Origin: Bacilli bacterium
Lineage (GTDB): Bacteria; Bacillota_I; Bacilli_A; RF39; UBA660
DNA length: 64,000 bases
Direction of reading: 5' to 3'
Assembly (NCBI GenBank): GCA_900772095.1
Contig: CAAGQJ010000031.1
Span: 1 to 64,000 of the forward strand
The position numbers and the translations under genes were made by a program. Positions 1-8,669 of the stretch are shown in pieces; positions within the stretch are counted from its first letter, which is position 1, and the number at the start of each line of letters is the position of its first letter. Below the pieces are notes generated by a model, which searched no databases, had not been told where the DNA came from, and saw nothing but the letters and a program-made list of their open reading frames with translations.

Positions 1-112
1 AATGAGAGATATTTTAGCAGAAAATGATTTGGTAGATGGTCTTCATCCAAATGAAATAGGACATGAAAAAATAAGCAATTATATCTATAATTTATTTAAA
101 AATAGGGTTTAA
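1..112 (+). CDS. SGNH/GDSL-type hydrolase, C-terminal fragment
   Basis: Only the last 36 or so codons are in the window, read in the frame that starts at base 2 and ends with TAA at 110-112. The fragment contains DGLHPNEIGHEKI, which matches block V of SGNH/GDSL esterases, where the Asp and His of the D-x-x-H-P motif complete the catalytic triad. The Ser nucleophile and the Gly/Asn oxyanion residues would lie upstream of the window. The ATG at base 2 is internal to the motif region and is not a credible start. A hairpin terminator follows at 137. The substrate cannot be inferred. Confidence 0.6.
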   Translation, partial: MRDILAENDLVDGLHPNEIGHEKISNYIYNLFKNRV

Positions 113-136
113 AGTATTATAAATTGTTAAAAATAT

Positions 137-166
137 GACTAAAGTTTACACTTTGGTCTTTATTTT
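137..166 (+). terminator. Intrinsic terminator after the SGNH hydrolase gene
   Basis: A 9-bp stem (GACTAAAGT / ACTTTGGTC, one G-U pair) closes a TTAC loop and is followed by TTTATTTT. It lies before the SDR gene and makes the upstream in-frame ATG at 135 an unlikely start for that gene. Confidence 0.7.
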
Positions 167-206
167 AGGTAAAAATTTTGTTATATTTAAACTGGAGTTG
201 ATATTA

Positions 207-962
207 ATGAAAGCATTAGTAACAGGAGCATCTTCTGGTATAGGGAAGGAAATGGCTATTTATTTAAGTAAGTTAAATTTTGAACTTATTTTAGTAGCAA
301 AGGATAAGGAAAAACTAGAAGAACTTCAAAAAAGTTTGAATACTAAATCTAAGGTAATAGTTTTAGATTTAAGTGATGAAAAGAAGGTTAAGGATTTATA
401 TTTATTAGTAAAGAATGATGATATTGATTTACTTATTAATAATGCTGGTTTTGGATTATTTGGAGATTATAATAAAGTTGATATACCAACTGAACTTAAT
501 ATGATTGATGTAAATATTAAAGCAGTTCATTTACTTACTAGATTGTTTTTGAAAGATATGGTTAAAAAAGATAAGGGTTATATTTTAAATGTTGCATCTT
601 CAGCAGGTTTATTAAAGGGTGGACCCCTTATGAGTACGTATTATTCTACTAAGAGTTATGTTACTACTTTTTCATTTGCTATATATGAAGAGTTAAGAAG
701 AAATAAGTCTAATGTAAAGATTAGTGTTTTGTGTCCAGGTCCAGTTAATACTAATTTTAATAAAGTAGCAGGGGTAGAGTTTAATTTGAAGTCTTTAAGT
801 GCTGAATATGTTGCTAAGTATGCGATAGATAATATGTTTAAAAATAAGCTTATTATAGTTCCTGGTTTTACTACTAGGTTAGGACTTTTTGTATCTAGAT
901 TTTTGCCTACTAAGTTATTACTTAAGATTACATATAAAATTCAAAGAAAGAAAACAAGATGA
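207..962 (+). CDS. Short-chain dehydrogenase/reductase (SDR)
   Basis: 251 aa, the usual length for a classical SDR: a cytosolic NAD(P)-dependent oxidoreductase with a Rossmann fold. The N-terminal cofactor motif TGASSGIG is at residues 7-14, NNAG follows near residue 80, and the catalytic Ser...YSTKSY (Y-x-x-x-K) lies near residues 140-155. The ATG at 207 is preferred over 135 because GGAG sits 9 bases upstream and because 135 falls inside a terminator. The stop overlaps the truA start by 4 bases, so the two are probably co-translated. The substrate is unknown; bacterial SDRs of this type act on many carbonyl or acyl compounds. Confidence 0.85.
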   Translation: MKALVTGASSGIGKEMAIYLSKLNFELILVAKDKEKLEELQKSLNTKSKVIVLDLSDEKKVKDLYLLVKNDDIDLLINNAGFGLFGDYNKVDIPTELNMIDVNIKAVHLLTRLFLKDMVKKDKGYILNVASSAGLLKGGPLMSTYYSTKSYVTTFSFAIYEELRRNKSNVKISVLCPGPVNTNFNKVAGVEFNLKSLSAEYVAKYAIDNMFKNKLIIVPGFTTRLGLFVSRFLPTKLLLKITYKIQRKKTR

Positions 963-1705
963 GATATTTAATAACTTTTTCTTATGATGGTTCTTCATTT
1001 AAAGGGTATCAAAGACAAAAAGGTTTAAAGACTGTTCAAGGGTCTATAGAAGAAGTTTTAACAAGTTTAAATAATAAAAAAGTTAATTTAGTTTCTTCTG
1101 GTAGGACTGATATAGGGGTTCATGCGATAAATCAAAAGGCTCATTTTGATTTGGATATTAATATAACTTTGTATGGACTTCGAAAAGTATTAAATAAGAA
1201 ATTAAATGGTGAAATATATGTTAAGGATGTAAGAATAGTAGATAAAAGTTTTCATGCTAGGTATGATGTAGTAAGTAAGGCATATTCTTATTATATAAAT
1301 ACCTTGGAATATAATCCAATAGAAAGAAATTATGTATATCAATTTAATAATAAATTAGATATATGTAGAATGAAAGAAGCATTAAATTTATTAGTTGGAT
1401 GTCATGATTTTAGAGGGTTTTGTTTTCAATGTAAGGAAAAGGAGAATACAATTAGAGAAATTTATGACTTTTCTATTTCGGAAAATTATGGTATTATAAA
1501 ATTATCCATAACTGGAAATGGTTTTTTAAGAAAGATGGTAAGGAATGTAGTGGGCACTTTAATAGAAATAGCTACATATAAGAAGGAGGTATCTGAAATT
1601 ACTAAAATATTAGATAATAAAGGTAATTATCATAATAAAAAGTGTGTTCCAGGTTGTGGTTTATATTTAGAAAATGTAATTTATAGGAGTGAGATTAATG
1701 ATTGA
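959..1705 (+). CDS. truA: tRNA pseudouridine(38-40) synthase TruA
   Basis: 248 aa, normal for the family. TruA converts uridines 38-40 of the tRNA anticodon arm to pseudouridine. The motif GRTDIGVHA carries the catalytic Asp, and the N-terminal YDGSSFKGYQRQ is the typical first strand. The C-terminal NGFLRKMVRNVVG segment is also characteristic. It starts with an ATGA overlap with the SDR gene and overlaps the next gene by 8 bases, so it sits in the middle of an operon. Confidence 0.95.
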   Translation: MRYLITFSYDGSSFKGYQRQKGLKTVQGSIEEVLTSLNNKKVNLVSSGRTDIGVHAINQKAHFDLDINITLYGLRKVLNKKLNGEIYVKDVRIVDKSFHARYDVVSKAYSYYINTLEYNPIERNYVYQFNNKLDICRMKEALNLLVGCHDFRGFCFQCKEKENTIREIYDFSISENYGIIKLSITGNGFLRKMVRNVVGTLIEIATYKKEVSEITKILDNKGNYHNKKCVPGCGLYLENVIYRSEIND

Positions 1706-3068
1706 AATTATTGAAAAGTATAATGGAATTATAAATGATTTCATATGGGGTGTGCCTTTAATAGTATTATTACTTGGTACGGGAGTATATTTTACTATTA
1801 GATTAGGATTTTTTCAGATTACTAAGATTAAATTAATATGGAAAAATGTAAAGGATAAAGTTTTTATAAAAAAGAAGGATAGAAAAAAAGGGGAGATACC
1901 TTCATTTCAGGCTTCGCTTGTGTCTTTGGGTGAGATTGTTGGTTCTGGAAATATTGCTGGTGTTGCTACTGCGATTGCTGCGGCAGGACCTGGTGCACTT
2001 GTTTGGATGTGGATTGCAGCTTTCTTTGGAATGGCTACGAAGTATGCTGAAATAGCACTTGGTATTTTATTTAGAAAGCAAGATAAGGATGGAACTTATA
2101 GTGCTGGTCCTATGTATTATTTAAGAGATGGCGCTAGAAGTAAGTTTTTAGCAGGATTTTATGCAGTAATGGCTGTTTTATCTTATATAGTTATTGTTGC
2201 TATGGTTGATACAAATACAATAGTTGAAGCTATTAATGCTAAGTGGAGTGTTTCACCATTAATTATAGGTATAGTGCTTGCAATAGTAGTAGGAATTATT
2301 ATATTTGGTGGAGTTAAAAGATTAGGTAAATTTAGTAATGTTTTTGTTCCAGCTATGGGAGTATTTTATATAATTGTAGGAATTATTGTTATAGTTTTAA
2401 ATATTGATGCAGTGCCAAATGCTTTCTTAACAATATTTAAAAGTGCTTTTAGACCTCAAGCTGCTGCAGGTGGTTTTTTAGGAGCTTCTGTTGCACAAAT
2501 AATTAGATATGGTATGGCTCGCGGTATGTATTCGAATGAGGCTGGTTTGGGTACCGCTGCTATTGCACATGGTCCTGCTAAAGTTGATAAACCTATTGAA
2601 CAGGCTTTATGGGGTCCAGTGGAAATATTTATTGATACTATAATTATTTGTACTATATCAGGACTTATTATTACAATAAGTGGAGAATGGACAAGTGGGG
2701 AATCTAGTGCTAAGTTAGTTATGATGGCATTTAATAAGACTATACCTGGTACTTTAGGTAGTTATTTGGTGCTTATATCTTCATTTATGTTCTCATTTAC
2801 ATGTTTAACTTCTGCTAGTTATATTTGTGAAGAATGTGCACAGTATTTATTTGGTGAAAAGAGTAAATATGTTGTTAGAGTGCTATGGTTAGGTTTTATT
2901 ATTCTTGGAGCAGTTACAAGTTTAGAACTTGTTTGGGATTTAGCGGATACTGTAAATGGTTTCCAAGCAATACCTAACTTAATTGGATTACTTATATTAA
3001 GTAATTTAGTAATTAAGGAAAGTAAAAAGTATTTTAAAGGTAAAAAAGAGGAAAAATCACAAGCTTAG
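1698..3068 (+). CDS. Alanine/glycine:cation symporter family protein (AGCS)
   Basis: 456 aa polytopic membrane protein with about 10-11 hydrophobic segments. AGCS proteins import alanine or glycine with Na+ (or H+). The family signature is visible as GSGNIAGVATAIAAAGPGA near residues 80-98, with MWIAAFFGMATKYAE following and the conserved segment MARGMYSNEAGLGTA further on. The ATG at 1698 is chosen over the in-frame GTG at 1689, because that GTG overlaps the GGAG ribosome binding site (1686-1689). The gene overlaps truA. In this wall-building organism imported alanine could feed Ddl and the Mur pathway, which is inference. Confidence 0.9.
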   Translation: MIEIIEKYNGIINDFIWGVPLIVLLLGTGVYFTIRLGFFQITKIKLIWKNVKDKVFIKKKDRKKGEIPSFQASLVSLGEIVGSGNIAGVATAIAAAGPGALVWMWIAAFFGMATKYAEIALGILFRKQDKDGTYSAGPMYYLRDGARSKFLAGFYAVMAVLSYIVIVAMVDTNTIVEAINAKWSVSPLIIGIVLAIVVGIIIFGGVKRLGKFSNVFVPAMGVFYIIVGIIVIVLNIDAVPNAFLTIFKSAFRPQAAAGGFLGASVAQIIRYGMARGMYSNEAGLGTAAIAHGPAKVDKPIEQALWGPVEIFIDTIIICTISGLIITISGEWTSGESSAKLVMMAFNKTIPGTLGSYLVLISSFMFSFTCLTSASYICEECAQYLFGEKSKYVVRVLWLGFIILGAVTSLELVWDLADTVNGFQAIPNLIGLLILSNLVIKESKKYFKGKKEEKSQA

Positions 3069-3080
3069 TTGTGATTTTTT
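3053..3080 (+). terminator. Intrinsic terminator after the symporter gene
   Basis: A perfect 10-bp stem AAAATCACAA / TTGTGATTTT with a 6-base loop that contains the TAG stop codon, ending in a T run. Confidence 0.85.
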
Positions 3081-3141
3081 AATAAATAAGATAAATTATA
3101 ATATTAAGTAAATAATTAGAAAATTTAATTATAAGTGATAT

Positions 3142-3201
3142 GAAAGTTATTTAAGTTTGAAATAAATGGAAAGTTTAATACAATAACTTTCTTTTCTTTT
3201 T
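3142..3201 (+). other. Long-loop hairpin ahead of the Xer gene
   Basis: A perfect 10-bp inverted repeat, GAAAGTTATT (3142-3151) and AATAACTTTC (3182-3191), encloses a 30-base loop and is followed by TTTTCTTTTTT. It looks like a terminator or attenuator, but the loop is long and a terminator already precedes it. It is in a 169-base gap that otherwise holds only a probable TATAAT at 3215-3220 for the next gene. Confidence 0.4.
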
Positions 3202-3237
3202 TGTAAAATTTTATTATAATGGATATGAGGTAATAAT

Positions 3238-4131
3238 ATGGATGAGTATATAAATAAGTTTATTGATTATTTGAAATATCAAAGAAGATATTCTTCTTAT
3301 ACGTGTAATAGTTATTACGAGGATTTATTGTTTTTTAAGGATTATTTAAATAAGGAAAATATTTCTTTTAAGGATTTAGAGTATTCTGATATAAGAATTT
3401 TTTTTGGTTATTTAGATTCCAAGAAGTATAGTAAAAATACTATATCACGTAAATTAAGTTCGATAAGGAGTTTTTATAAATATTTATCTAGAAATAGTTA
3501 TATTAATTCTAATCCTTTTATTGTACCGACTAGTATTAAAAGGGATAAGCTGATACCTAAATTTTTATATTATAATGAACTTGAGGATTTATTTAATGTT
3601 TGTGATATTAATACTTTGTTTGGTTTAAGGGATAGGTTATTGCTTGAACTTTTATATGCAACTGGTATGCGTGTTGGTGAAATAGAATATTTAAAAATTA
3701 AGGATATAGATGAAGATAATATGTGTATTAAAGTACTTGGTAAGGGTTCTAAGGAACGTTTTGTATATTTTGGTGAATATGTATTAGATTATTTAAGTTG
3801 TTATCTTAATATGAGAGATGATACTTGTCCTTATTTATTTATTAATAAGAATAAAGAAAGACTTACTAGTAGGGGTATTAGGTTGATAATAAATAAATGT
3901 GTTACGAAAGCAAGTTTAAATACGAAAATATCTCCTCATACTTTAAGGCATACTTTTGCTACTCATTTGATAAATGAAGGTTGTGATTTATTAAGTATTA
4001 AGGAACTTCTTGGACATTCTTCACTTAAAACAACTGAGGTTTATACTCATATAACTAGTGATGCTTTAAAAAACACATATTTAAGAAGTCATCCTAGAAG
4101 TCATAAATCTATTGAAGAAAATAGAAAATAA
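3238..4131 (+). CDS. Tyrosine recombinase, Xer family
   Basis: 297 aa, the size of XerC/XerD, which resolve chromosome dimers at dif sites during division. An N-terminal SAM-like core-binding domain (residues 1-90) precedes the catalytic domain with Arg in ATGMRVGEIE, H-x-x-R in SPHTLRHTFATHL, His in LGHSSLKTTEVY and the Tyr nucleophile in YTHI. GAGGT precedes the ATG. It is followed closely by murE and lies in a housekeeping neighbourhood, which favours a chromosomal Xer protein over a mobile-element integrase. I cannot separate XerC from XerD, and no partner gene is in the window. Confidence 0.85.
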   Translation: MDEYINKFIDYLKYQRRYSSYTCNSYYEDLLFFKDYLNKENISFKDLEYSDIRIFFGYLDSKKYSKNTISRKLSSIRSFYKYLSRNSYINSNPFIVPTSIKRDKLIPKFLYYNELEDLFNVCDINTLFGLRDRLLLELLYATGMRVGEIEYLKIKDIDEDNMCIKVLGKGSKERFVYFGEYVLDYLSCYLNMRDDTCPYLFINKNKERLTSRGIRLIINKCVTKASLNTKISPHTLRHTFATHLINEGCDLLSIKELLGHSSLKTTEVYTHITSDALKNTYLRSHPRSHKSIEENRK

Positions 4132-4162
4132 TAGTATAATTATTATGTTTAGGAGAAAAATT

Positions 4163-5614
4163 ATGAATTATAATAGTATAGTTAAAATATTAGAACAAGA
4201 AAAATTATTAATTAGTTATGATAAATGTGATTTAGATATAGAGTTTTTATCATATGATTCCAGAAATATTAAAGAAAAAACTATGTTTTTTTGTAAGGGG
4301 TTTGATTTTAAAGAAGAGTATTTAGATAATGCGATAGAAAAGGGAATACTTTGTTATGTGTCTGAAATAGATTATCATAAAAACATTCCTTGTATTATTG
4401 TAAGTGATATTAAGAAGAGTATGTCTATTGTTGCTTTGAATTTTTATCCTGATAATTTAACTCTTCTTGGAGTAACTGGTACAAAGGGTAAGACTACTGT
4501 AATTAATTATGTAAATAATATAGTTAATGAGAAGGAACATAAAAGGACTGGTTTTATAAGTACAATAAATTTATATACAGGTAAAAGGGAAGAAATTTCA
4601 ATAAATACTACTCCAGAGGGACTTGAATTGCATAAGTATTTGCATGAAATGGAAGAAGAAAATTTAAAGTATGCTACTTTGGAAGTATCAAGTCAAGCTA
4701 CTAAAATGAGTCGTATTTATGGAATGCATTTTAAAGTGGGATGTTTTTTAAATATAGGAATGGATCATATATCACCACATGAACATTCTAATTTTGAAGA
4801 TTATTTAAATTGTAAGATAGAGTTTTTAAAGATGTGTGATAATGTGGTCATTTATAAAGATACTGATTATTTCGATTATATTGTAGATAAGTTAAAGGGT
4901 AAAAATATTATTACTTATGGCATGAAAGATTGTGATTATGTTGTAAAAGATATTATAAAAGAAAATGGTGTTACTTATTTTACTGTTTTACATGATAATC
5001 ATGAAGAAAGTTATTCAATTACTATGCCTAGTTCTTTTAATGTATTAAATGCAACTTGTGCTGTTATAGTGGGTAAATTAATTGGGGCAAGTTATAATGA
5101 AATTAAGAAGGCTTTATTTGAAACTAAAGTTCCTGGACGTGTTGAAGTAATTGAAGGAATTTGTCCAATTATTATTGATTATGCTCATAATGGTTTAAGT
5201 TTAGAGTATTTGTTTAAGTTTGTTAAGGAAGATTATAAGGATAAGAATATTAAAGTAATAATTGGAGCACCTGGTGATAAGGGTTTTGCTAGAAGACGAG
5301 ATTTGAGTGTTTTATCTGCTAAATATGCTAGTGATATTTATTTAACTGAAGTTGACCCAGGTTCTAAAAAGGTAAAAGATATATGTTTAGATATGGCAGA
5401 GTATATCAAACCTTATAAAAAACCATATACTATTATTGAAGATAGACAAAAGTGTATAGAAACTGCGATAGATAATTGTACCAGTGATGATATTTTATTA
5501 ATAACTTGCAAGGGTAATGAAGAATATCAATTAGTAAATCATGGTACTAAGCCTTATAAATCAGATAAAAAAGTAGTTTTGGATTATCTATCTAAAATAA
5601 AAGTAGGTGTATAG
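4163..5614 (+). CDS. murE: UDP-N-acetylmuramyl-tripeptide synthetase MurE
   Basis: 483 aa Mur ligase, which adds the third amino acid (L-Lys or meso-DAP in most bacteria) to UDP-MurNAc-L-Ala-D-Glu. The ATP-binding loop GVTGTKGKTTV is near residue 105, NTTPEGLE and EVSSQA follow, and the C-terminal ligase domain has VPGRVEVIEG and IIDYAHNG. The start at 4163 follows AGGAGAAAA; the ORF could open at 4112 but has no binding site there. The loop that reads DNPR in meso-DAP enzymes reads EVDPGSKK here, so meso-DAP specificity is doubtful. First mur gene of the operon; its stop is one base from the murF start. Confidence 0.9.
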   Translation: MNYNSIVKILEQEKLLISYDKCDLDIEFLSYDSRNIKEKTMFFCKGFDFKEEYLDNAIEKGILCYVSEIDYHKNIPCIIVSDIKKSMSIVALNFYPDNLTLLGVTGTKGKTTVINYVNNIVNEKEHKRTGFISTINLYTGKREEISINTTPEGLELHKYLHEMEEENLKYATLEVSSQATKMSRIYGMHFKVGCFLNIGMDHISPHEHSNFEDYLNCKIEFLKMCDNVVIYKDTDYFDYIVDKLKGKNIITYGMKDCDYVVKDIIKENGVTYFTVLHDNHEESYSITMPSSFNVLNATCAVIVGKLIGASYNEIKKALFETKVPGRVEVIEGICPIIIDYAHNGLSLEYLFKFVKEDYKDKNIKVIIGAPGDKGFARRRDLSVLSAKYASDIYLTEVDPGSKKVKDICLDMAEYIKPYKKPYTIIEDRQKCIETAIDNCTSDDILLITCKGNEEYQLVNHGTKPYKSDKKVVLDYLSKIKVGV

Positions 5615-5615
5615 T

Positions 5616-6986
5616 ATGAAAAAGTTAAAGCTTTCTGAAATAATTAAAAGCATTAATGGAGAAATAGTTTTAAATAATTATGATAATTATATAGAATATA
5701 TTTCTACTGATAGTCGTGATATTAAAGAAAATACTTTATTTATTGCGTTGATAGGTGAAAAATTTGATGGGCATGATTTTTTAGAAAATGCTTATCAAAG
5801 TGGATGTAAATGTTTTATTGTTCAAAATGATGTTTCATTTAATAAAGATGATATAACTTTAATAAAAGTTTCTAATACTTTATATGCTCTTGGAGATATT
5901 GCAAAGTATTATAGAAATAAATTTGATGTTAAAGTAATTGGAGTAACTGGAAGTGTTGGTAAAACAAGTACTAAAGATATTCTTTATAGTGTGTTATCTA
6001 TGAAATATAATACATTAAGAAATGAAGGTAATTTTAATAATGAGATAGGTTTACCTAAGACTTTATTTAATTTAGATGATAAATATGCTTATGCTGTTTT
6101 GGAAATGGGTATGGACCATAAGGGACAAATAAAGCATATGGTAGATATAGCAAGTCCTGTAATTGGAATTATTTCTAATATTGGTACTGCTCATATAGAG
6201 TTTTTTGATAATCAAGATGGAATTTTTAATGCTAAGATGGAGATAACTTCTAATTTTGATGAAAATTCTTTACTTATAGTAAATGGTGATGATAAGTATT
6301 TGAAGACTTTATTAAATAAAGAACATAAGTATAAATTATTAAGTTATGGGTTTAATTCTTATAATGATATATATCCTTTAGAGTATGAAATAGGTGAAGA
6401 AGAGTGTTCTTTTAGTTGTAAATTAAATGGAAAAGTTGAATATTTTACTATACCTAGTCCTGTTAAACATAATATATTAAATTCTTTAGGAGCTATTTTA
6501 CTTGGTATGTATTTAGAGGTTCCTATGGATAAAATAAAAGAAGGTTTACAAACATTTAAATTATCAAAATCAAGAATGGATATTTTTAGAACTGATAAAT
6601 ATAAGATAATAAATGATGCTTATAATGCAAGTTTTGATTCTGTTGTATCGGGGCTTTCGGTATTAAAGAATAATAATACTAGAAGAGTGGCTATTTTAGG
6701 AGATATTTTTGAAGTAGGTAAATTTTCTAAGGAAATTCATGAAAACATAGGAAAACATATAAAGGGTAATGCTGATGTTTTAATAACTGTTGGGAATGAT
6801 TCTAAATATATAGAAGAAAGTGCAATAAAAGAAGGTTTTGAAAGGAAAAATTGTTATCATTTTATTGATAGGTTTTCTTTGTTAGAAAATATAGATAAAA
6901 TAGTAAAGGATAATGATACTATTTTAATAAAGGCTTCAAATGGTATGAAATTAGAAGAAGTATCAAATTATTTTAAGAATTTATGA
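5616..6986 (+). CDS. murF: UDP-MurNAc-tripeptide:D-Ala-D-Ala ligase MurF
   Basis: 456 aa Mur ligase, which joins the D-Ala-D-Ala dipeptide (made by Ddl, encoded at 51.2 kb) to the MurE product. Visible motifs are the P-loop GVTGSVGKTSTK near residue 110, the MurF-typical NEGNFNNEIGLP, EMGMDHKGQI, and DAYNASFDS in the C-terminal domain. The ATG at 5616 is preferred to a GTG at 5607, which is part of the AGTAGGTG binding site. The stop overlaps queH by 4 bases. Confidence 0.95.
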   Translation: MKKLKLSEIIKSINGEIVLNNYDNYIEYISTDSRDIKENTLFIALIGEKFDGHDFLENAYQSGCKCFIVQNDVSFNKDDITLIKVSNTLYALGDIAKYYRNKFDVKVIGVTGSVGKTSTKDILYSVLSMKYNTLRNEGNFNNEIGLPKTLFNLDDKYAYAVLEMGMDHKGQIKHMVDIASPVIGIISNIGTAHIEFFDNQDGIFNAKMEITSNFDENSLLIVNGDDKYLKTLLNKEHKYKLLSYGFNSYNDIYPLEYEIGEEECSFSCKLNGKVEYFTIPSPVKHNILNSLGAILLGMYLEVPMDKIKEGLQTFKLSKSRMDIFRTDKYKIINDAYNASFDSVVSGLSVLKNNNTRRVAILGDIFEVGKFSKEIHENIGKHIKGNADVLITVGNDSKYIEESAIKEGFERKNCYHFIDRFSLLENIDKIVKDNDTILIKASNGMKLEEVSNYFKNL

Positions 6987-7588
6987 ATATAAATTACCAA
7001 GTTAAATTAGATGAAATAATAAAAAATCTAACATATAGACCAAAGTTATTATTACATAGTTGTTGTGGTCCCTGTAGTAGTTATGTGCTTTCTTATTTAA
7101 GTAATTATTTTGATATAACTGTTTATTATTATAATCCTAATATTCATCCAGAAAATGAGTATAAAAAGAGATTAAATGAACAGATAAGATTGGTAAATGA
7201 AGGTTTTTGTAAAATAAAGGTAATAGATGAAGTATATAATCCAGATGATTATTTTAAAGAAATAAAAGGGCATGAGAAGGATAAAGAGGGTGAAGAAAGG
7301 TGTCATATTTGTTACAGGCTTCGAATGGAAAAATGTGCAAAGTATGCTAGAGAACATAATTTTGATTATTTTACTACTACTTTATCTGTAAGTCCTTATA
7401 AGAATGCTAAAGTGTTAAATGAAATAGGTTATGCTTTAGAGAAAAAGTATAATATAAAATACTTATGTGCTGATTTTAAGAAGAAAGATGGTTATAAAAC
7501 ATCAATTATCTTATCAAAAAAGTATAATTTGTATAGACAAGATTATTGTGGTTGTGTATACTCTAAAATAGATAAAATGGAGGAATAA
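6983..7588 (+). CDS. queH: Epoxyqueuosine reductase QueH
   Basis: 201 aa, member of the QueH (DUF208) family, which performs the last step of queuosine synthesis in tRNA and replaces the cobalamin-dependent QueG in many anaerobes. The conserved metal-binding cysteines are seen as SCCGPC near residue 28, CHIC near residue 108 and CGC near the C-terminus. The arrangement is the complete family pattern. It lies inside the mur operon (ATGA overlap with murF, one base before murG), which is an odd functional neighbour; no other queuosine gene is in the window. Confidence 0.9.
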   Translation: MNINYQVKLDEIIKNLTYRPKLLLHSCCGPCSSYVLSYLSNYFDITVYYYNPNIHPENEYKKRLNEQIRLVNEGFCKIKVIDEVYNPDDYFKEIKGHEKDKEGEERCHICYRLRMEKCAKYAREHNFDYFTTTLSVSPYKNAKVLNEIGYALEKKYNIKYLCADFKKKDGYKTSIILSKKYNLYRQDYCGCVYSKIDKMEE

Positions 7589-7589
7589 A

Positions 7590-8660
7590 ATGAATGTTTT
7601 AATAAGTGCTGGAGGTACTGGAGGACATATATATCCTGCTATTTCCATAATTAATAAAATAAAAGAGAAAGAACCTGATAGTAAGTTTTTATATATAGGT
7701 ACTTTAGATAGAATGGAAAAGGATATTATTCCTAATCTTGGTATTGATTATATTGGTATTAAAATAACGGGTGTTAGTAAAAATCCATTAAAATTAATGA
7801 AGTTTATTTATTATAATATAAAAGAAGAAAAACATTTAGAGAAAATAATAAAGAAATTTAAACCAGATATTGCTATTGGGGTAGGAGGATATGTTACTGT
7901 ACCAGTTATTTTATCTGCTAAAAAGTTAGGTGTTAAAACGATGTTACATGAACAAAATAGTGTACCAGGTAAAGCAAATCGTTTGTTAAGTAAGTATGCT
8001 GATACAGTATGTACTTCTATGAAATCATCTAATAAGTATTTTAAACATAGTAATATTGTTTATACAGGTAATCCTAGAGCAGAAGAGGCATTAAAGTGTG
8101 GAAGAGCTAATAAGAAAGATTATGGTTTATCATTAACAAAAAAATTAGTTTTAATTACTACGGGGTCACTTGGAGCGTCTACTGTAAATGATAAAATTAA
8201 GGAATGTATACCGTGTTTTAGTAAAAAGAATTATGAAGTTTTATTAGTAACTGGTAAAAATTCATATGAAGAAATGAAAAAATATAGTACTAAGAATGTA
8301 AAAATAGTTCCATATTTAGAAAAAATGGATGAAGTATTAAAAGTAACTGATTTGATTATTTCAAGAGCAGGTGCTACAATAATATCAGAGATAACTACAG
8401 TAGGAGTACCTTCTATTTTAATTCCATCTCCATATGTAGCAAATAATCATCAAGAAATAAATGCTTTGGATTTGGAAAGTAATAATGCTTCTATTGTTAT
8501 ACGAGAAAAGGATTTAACTAAAGATTTATTAATTAATTCAATAGATAAAGTATTAAATGATGAAAATGAATATAAGAAGTTAGCTAGTAATTCTAAAAAA
8601 CTTGGCACTCCTCATAGTGCCACTAAAATATATGAGGAAATTAAAAAATTGTTAAAGTAG
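7590..8660 (+). CDS. murG: UDP-GlcNAc:lipid I GlcNAc transferase MurG
   Basis: 356 aa GT-B enzyme acting at the inner face of the membrane; it turns lipid I into lipid II. The N-terminal glycine-rich loop GGTGGHIYPAISI is present, as are HEQNSVPGKANR and the C-terminal donor-site region SRAGATIISEITTVGVPSI followed by NNHQE. GGAGG precedes the ATG. Part of the murE-divIB operon. Confidence 0.97.
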   Translation: MNVLISAGGTGGHIYPAISIINKIKEKEPDSKFLYIGTLDRMEKDIIPNLGIDYIGIKITGVSKNPLKLMKFIYYNIKEEKHLEKIIKKFKPDIAIGVGGYVTVPVILSAKKLGVKTMLHEQNSVPGKANRLLSKYADTVCTSMKSSNKYFKHSNIVYTGNPRAEEALKCGRANKKDYGLSLTKKLVLITTGSLGASTVNDKIKECIPCFSKKNYEVLLVTGKNSYEEMKKYSTKNVKIVPYLEKMDEVLKVTDLIISRAGATIISEITTVGVPSILIPSPYVANNHQEINALDLESNNASIVIREKDLTKDLLINSIDKVLNDENEYKKLASNSKKLGTPHSATKIYEEIKKLLK

Positions 8661-8669
8661 GTGAAAAAT

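Noticed and set aside
135..206. Longer start for the SDR gene at ATG 135
   Set aside because: The ATG lies in a terminator hairpin (137-166) and has no binding site; ATG 207 has GGAG at good spacing and begins the Rossmann motif directly.
3142..3191. Riboswitch before the Xer gene
   Set aside because: Only one long-loop hairpin is present and no conserved riboswitch core; kept as an unexplained hairpin.
3238..4131. Prophage or island integrase
   Set aside because: The Xer-type gene sits among core genes with no attachment-site repeats, phage genes or tRNA target beside it; the nearest tRNA is 6 kb away and intact.
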